Source: Nageia nagi (taxonomy: Eukaryota; Pinophyta). Taken from it: a stretch of 64,000 nt of DNA. The translations under genes were made by a program, and so were the position numbers. Under the pieces are notes generated by a model. It saw only the letters and a program-made list of their open reading frames with translations, did no database searches and was not told where the DNA came from. Shown here piece after piece: positions 60,230 through 64,000 of this stretch. Location of the stretch: assembly GCA_050084985.1 (NCBI GenBank), contig JBITNC010000001.1, positions 142,104,001 through 142,168,000 of the forward strand. The letters are read 5' to 3'. Position 1 is the first letter of the stretch. The number at the start of each line of letters is the position of its first letter.

Positions 60230-60481
60230 TATCAAGTTGGTGCTTGATAGCTGGAGTTGGTGCTCCAAGCAGTTGGTGCTGCTAATTCTAAAGTGGTAGT
60301 TGGTGCTACCCTTCACAGTTGGTGCTGTGGATTTGAGAGCTGGAGTGGATTTGAGAGCTGGAGTTGGTGCTCCAAGCAGTAGGTGCTGCTATTCTCAAAG
60401 TGGTAGTTGGTGCTACCCTTCACAGTTGGTGCTGTGAATCTGTAAGCTTTCTTTAATGGCTGGATTTGGATTGGTGTCCAA
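60230..60481 (+). repeat. Hairpin array with TTGGTG hexaloop (3' LTR copy)
   Basis: Same array as at 54224-54475, offset by 6006 bp, with no differences seen. In the 3' LTR it would sit near the transcript end if within R, or downstream of it if in U5. Confidence 0.85.
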
Positions 60482-60666
60482 GCAGTCATTTTCGGGGATG
60501 TAGCCAAACTGGTGAACCTCGTTACATCTGGTGTTGTGTGATGTACTGGTGTGCTTGCTCATTTTCTCTAGCTTTTAATTTGTCATTATTAAAGAAGATT
60601 GGATAGTGATAATTTTTATATACACTGATTCACCCCCCCCCTCTCAGTGTCACTCGAAGAACAACA

Positions 60667-61703
60667 GATCATTCCAATCTTAATGCTGACTCCTTCAAAA
60701 TTGTATCTCTTCGTAAAATCCAGCTAAAAAATAATGGCCCAACTATGAAAGGCTAATGCCATGATCAATTTTAATCCCTTCTTTGACAAAATTAGAAACT
60801 CCATTCACACTTGTTTTATTGATGCTAGAGTGGAGCAGGTGAGCAATGGCTGAGGATCTAAAACAAATGATGTGCAAGCTTTGGTATACATAGATGAATG
60901 GCATCTCAAAGACTTTAACATTGAATCATTTCCAATAACTTAGGTTCTAAGTGATGCACCATATTCTTTTCTTGGCCCTAAGATTACTTCCCATTCCTTT
61001 GGCTCACATTTTGATTATCTTTTTGGTTTTCAAAATATCAGAGCCATGCCACAAGAGAGTGGGCTTGTGAATACCTCTGATACATACACTACCACTTCCA
61101 ACCCTCGTCAAACACCTCCACATCTATGGGATCCATTCTTAGATTGGGCATGGGAAGAAGAGATATCCCAAGGTGGCCATGTAAGCTTTTATATCCTTGA
61201 GGTTGCTATGTGGGGATGCATTCAACCATATATTCTCCATGAGAGAAGGTGTTCTTTCCCATCAAGATTGCAATGAAAATCACTCATTCTTAGTTAGAAT
61301 CCAATAAGGCTATGAAGATATTAAAGAAGGTGGTTTGGATTCCATGAGTTTGATCAACTAACTTCACCATTCTGGAATCGTTGGATGTCTACAACAACAT
61401 TAAGGGGCCAATACCATTTAAGTTGAGCCATCTATCGAAGCTCATACACTTGGACCTCATAGGAAGCATTCTAATGGAGTATTGTTAGCTTCATACATTT
61501 GAGTATGGCATTGCATGGGAATTATCTGGTTAGGCCAATACCAAAAGAACTTGATCTTTTGCAGCTGGGTCACTATTTTCATTGGTATTAAGATGGAGTT
61601 CGTTGAGACGATCATAGAGATAGGGGTATTTTGGATATTTATGAAAATGTAGGGATAATTTTGATAATACCTCAAATTGTAGGGGTACTTTAGATATTTT
61701 CCC
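60667..61703. mobile_element. Pack-MULE-like element, copy 2 (right part, from copia insertion point)
   Basis: Starts exactly at the copia 3' LTR end with GATCATTCCAATC, matching 51054 onward, and ends with the Mutator-type inverted repeat and a perfect TTATTTTAA flank (61704-61712). It carries the same LRR-like cargo, slightly better preserved at 61400-61590, and an open piece 61046-61276. The left inverted repeat is absent here because the copia and the gap lie to its left. Confidence 0.75.
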
Positions 61704-61712
61704 TTATTTTAA

Positions 61713-63091
61713 TGACATAAAATAGTAGTTTGAACTTAGGAAGAATTTTCCAATGATATTTTTGGGACAATTGATTTAAGATTGCAAGACCTATTTTTAA
61801 ATTTTCAAATACTTAAAACGTTGAACTAAATCTTTTGATGTTTAAAGATCATGTTTACATCTAAACTATATGCCATTGCTTATATTAAAGGTATGAAAGT
61901 TGAAAATGATTTTTTTTTTATAAAACTAAATTCAATTTAACATCAAATGATCCATTGCAAATTTAAAATTACTCATGCTAAGTTTATTTTAGAACAACAA
62001 AAAATTATGTGTCATCCCAAATTACACTTAATGTCTCAAGACAATGAACTTAAATAACATTCAAAAAAATATATACCATAACTACTATAACACTTCTTAA
62101 GAAAGTGTCCCAAATATTTGAAATGCCAGCTAGCTAATCTCTCACATTATGCTTTTTCAAATATTTCAAGTACCTATAAATATGAAAGCTTGTTACTCTA
62201 AATCCATTTTACCATAAAAAATACATCACTCAATAAGGAACCACCAACCATTTTGATCACAACAAATGACCAAAATTTATCATGGACATGAAAAGAGTTT
62301 AAAATTTAGCTTCTTAAGAATATGACTAACATTCTAACCTCTAAGCCAATCTTCATTAAGATTTTATAGGCTGGCTACTGGTGAGGGACTGCTATAAATC
62401 ATGCTGAATACAAACAATTCACCTAAAATACAAATGAATCAATCACAACATAATTTGGAAATGCTGAATACAAACAATTCACCCAAAATACAAATGAATC
62501 AATCACAACATAATTTGGAAAGAAAATAGTATTTTACATCCATCTCAAAACCAAGTTAATGCTTGTCCCTAAGGACTGAAATATAAAAAATAATTTTTTT
62601 AACCAATTATATAAAAATGATTATCCAATTAGAAAGTAAGACCTGAAACTTGAAAGCTAAGACCATGGTCTTCAATAAAAAGTAATTACAGTTTAAGCAA
62701 TGAATTTGAAAAACAAATCATTTAAACTCCACTTATTGTATCAAATTTCACAGTGGCTAACCACAAAGATAAAAAATAAGGAAAAGATCATTATTGCATG
62801 ATAATAGCCATAATGTCATTAACATATTAAAACTGTCTACTAAGTACTAATAGCAATTAAAATGAAGTACCATAACATAGCAATCATTTTCTACTGGGTG
62901 ATTGGGATGCTAACACGGTAGATTCAAGAACCATTGGGAGCTATAATGCAGATTTTCTATCAGCACAACAATTAAGGAAGACTACTGCTTGCCCTAGTTT
63001 TAGCATGTTGACATCCTAATGGCCTCAAATTGGTATCTTTTTTTACGGAAGACCCACTAAACCTATTGTATTCATGCTATTAGAGGCAAAA
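61713..63091. repeat. Second copy of the 52098-53445 flank
   Basis: Nearly colinear with 52098-53445 up to AGGCAAAAC, where the first copy meets the gap; this copy continues beyond. It contains an extra 60 bp unit at 62461-62520. The last 250 bp show more small indels than the rest. Confidence 0.8.
62401..62520. repeat. 60 bp tandem duplication
   Basis: 62401-62460 and 62461-62520 differ at a single base (ACCTAAAA versus ACCCAAAA). The first flank copy (52801 onward) has only one unit. Confidence 0.95.
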
Positions 63092-63233
63092 CATATTTTC
63101 TTACATACTTTGCACACTACTATTTTTTCCTGCTGAAGTTACATTTGGAAATATTTGCTAATAAGTTGCTTACATTAGTTAAGAAGAAGAGAAAAGGCTA
63201 TACACAAACTAAATAAATGTTAAAATGAGTCTA

Positions 63234-63374
<141 letters not shown>

Positions 63375-63399
63375 TTATTTATTAGCTGCATAATCTCTT

Positions 63400-64000
63400 T
63401 AATGGGTGGGATTTATTTTGAGATCAACGTTGGGGAATCTCTGTAGATATTAAAACATGCTTTTTAAGCTTTGAATTTGCTATTTGAATATTATTGTTTC
63501 CACTGTAACCTACTTTTACATGAGATTAGTGTGTAGAAAGTCTCTAAGGATTCAAGAAAATTAATATATATTTATATTTCAGAAGAAGATAGTTTTAGAA
63601 TTGAATACCAAACCTTGATGAAACATAATGTCATACCGTTTGAACTACTTCTAAAAATTAAGAAATTATTGACCAGTTGGTTGCCATAGAAAAACCAGTT
63701 GACCATGAAAATTCAGTTTTCATTATTTTGAATAGCTTAGGGTTTAATTTTTCCATAAACCACAACAGGGCGAGCCCTGTGGCTATTTTGGGCGATCTAC
63801 CTCTGACAATCATGGCCACCTAGTAGTTCACAGAGGAACCCTGGTTGACTATGATGAGAATGAAATAGAATTCATAGTTAAAGGGTTTGTTTGAACATAT
63901 GCAGAGTCCCCTGAATCCTCAATTTAAATGCACAAACTCAATCAACACATATGAGGATTATTTTCTTTAACATTTAGGATTGCAATACTTGTATAATGAA
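63400..64000. other. No recognised features
   Basis: AT-rich sequence with a slightly GC-richer patch at 63760-63850 (GGGCGAGCCCTGTGGC). No coding frame or repeat was identified. Confidence 0.4.

Larger units (their letters stand above)
53546..60666 (+). mobile_element. Young Ty1/copia element, internally deleted, 5' LTR cut by gap
   Basis: Plus-strand element: partial 5' LTR (53546-54660), PBS (54661-54675), truncated gag, one long ORF with zinc knuckles, integrase, RT and RNase H (to 58316), purine tracts, and a complete 2131 bp 3' LTR (58536-60666) that starts TGTTG and ends CAACA. The two LTRs differ by one single-base indel over about 1.1 kb, so insertion was very recent. Gag is shortened with a frame change, and the protease plus pre-integrase segment are missing, so it cannot be fully autonomous as assembled. 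CG-rich motifs survive undecayed, also a sign of youth. Confidence 0.93.
58536..60666 (+). repeat. 3' LTR of young copia, complete (2131 bp)
   Basis: Starts TGTTGAGTATG, ends GAAGAACAACA (5 bp inverted ends TGTTG/CAACA). From 5' to 3': TCCGGA/TGACRTCA-rich array (58590-59530), the CTCGAG repeats (59746-59895) and the constant-loop hairpin array (60230-60481). The large array lies in the first 1 kb and is therefore probably in U3, the promoter-enhancer part. Open frames on the minus strand here recur in both LTRs simply because the LTRs are identical. Confidence 0.95.

Noticed and set aside
63760-63790. GC-rich patch with short inverted GGGC/GCCC words as a regulatory hairpin or tRNA
   Set aside because: No tRNA cloverleaf boxes, and the stem is too short to separate from chance.

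Overview
This window looks like intergenic DNA from a large, repeat-choked seed-plant genome. The evidence is AT-rich sequence, layered and mostly dead LTR retrotransposons, plant L1-type LINEs, a plant receptor-kinase pseudogene, a Pack-MULE and a CACTA-like element. The style (old, degenerate, nested elements with little selection) suggests a gymnosperm, but that is inference and no sequence here fixes the species. Two runs of exactly 100 N (41702-41801 and 53446-53545) are scaffold gaps. I find no confidently intact host protein gene, tRNA, rRNA or CRISPR array.

Layout. 1-5014: the 5' part (minus strand) of a Ty3/gypsy element whose pol has been deleted, ending in a 2.0 kb LTR. 5015-6906 and 20239-21008: two halves of one plus-strand L1 LINE. 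They are split by a 13.3 kb minus-strand Ty3/gypsy element of the same family (6907-20238), flanked by a 5 bp duplication. This element has the order gag-PR-RNase H-RT-RNase H-INT followed by a large coiled-coil additional ORF, and its right end is a fold-back LTR. 21-24.5 kb: an interspersed repeat and unassigned DNA. 24501-32571: an older minus-strand Ty1/copia element with both LTRs. 32.6-34.2 kb: minisatellites. 34.6-36.9 kb: a second copy of the interspersed repeat, interrupted by a 1.13 kb CACTA-like element. 37.1-41.7 kb: an L1 LINE (ORF1 and ORF2, plus strand) running into the first gap.

42.0-44.8 kb: a GC-richer HAESA-type LRR receptor-kinase pseudogene (minus strand) that has lost nearly all of its kinase, next to a smaller LRR fragment. 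46.1-48.55 kb: a third LINE (minus). 50963-52088: a Pack-MULE-like element with LRR-like cargo. 53546-60666: a very young Ty1/copia element with nearly identical LTRs, an intact INT-RT-RH ORF, but no protease and a truncated gag. Its LTR holds a TCCGGA/TGACRTCA array and a striking run of hairpins sharing one hexaloop. 60667-63091 repeats 51054-53445 almost exactly from the copia insertion point, which looks like two alleles (with and without the copia) placed in series around a gap. Near 63.3 kb lies a frameshifted histone H3 C-terminal fragment.

The best candidates for something undescribed are three: the gypsy lineage with an RNase H domain upstream of RT and a large 3' coiled-coil ORF; the fold-back integration of that element; and the constant-loop hairpin array in the copia LTR. 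All alignments were made by eye, so boundaries marked approximate may be off by tens of bases.
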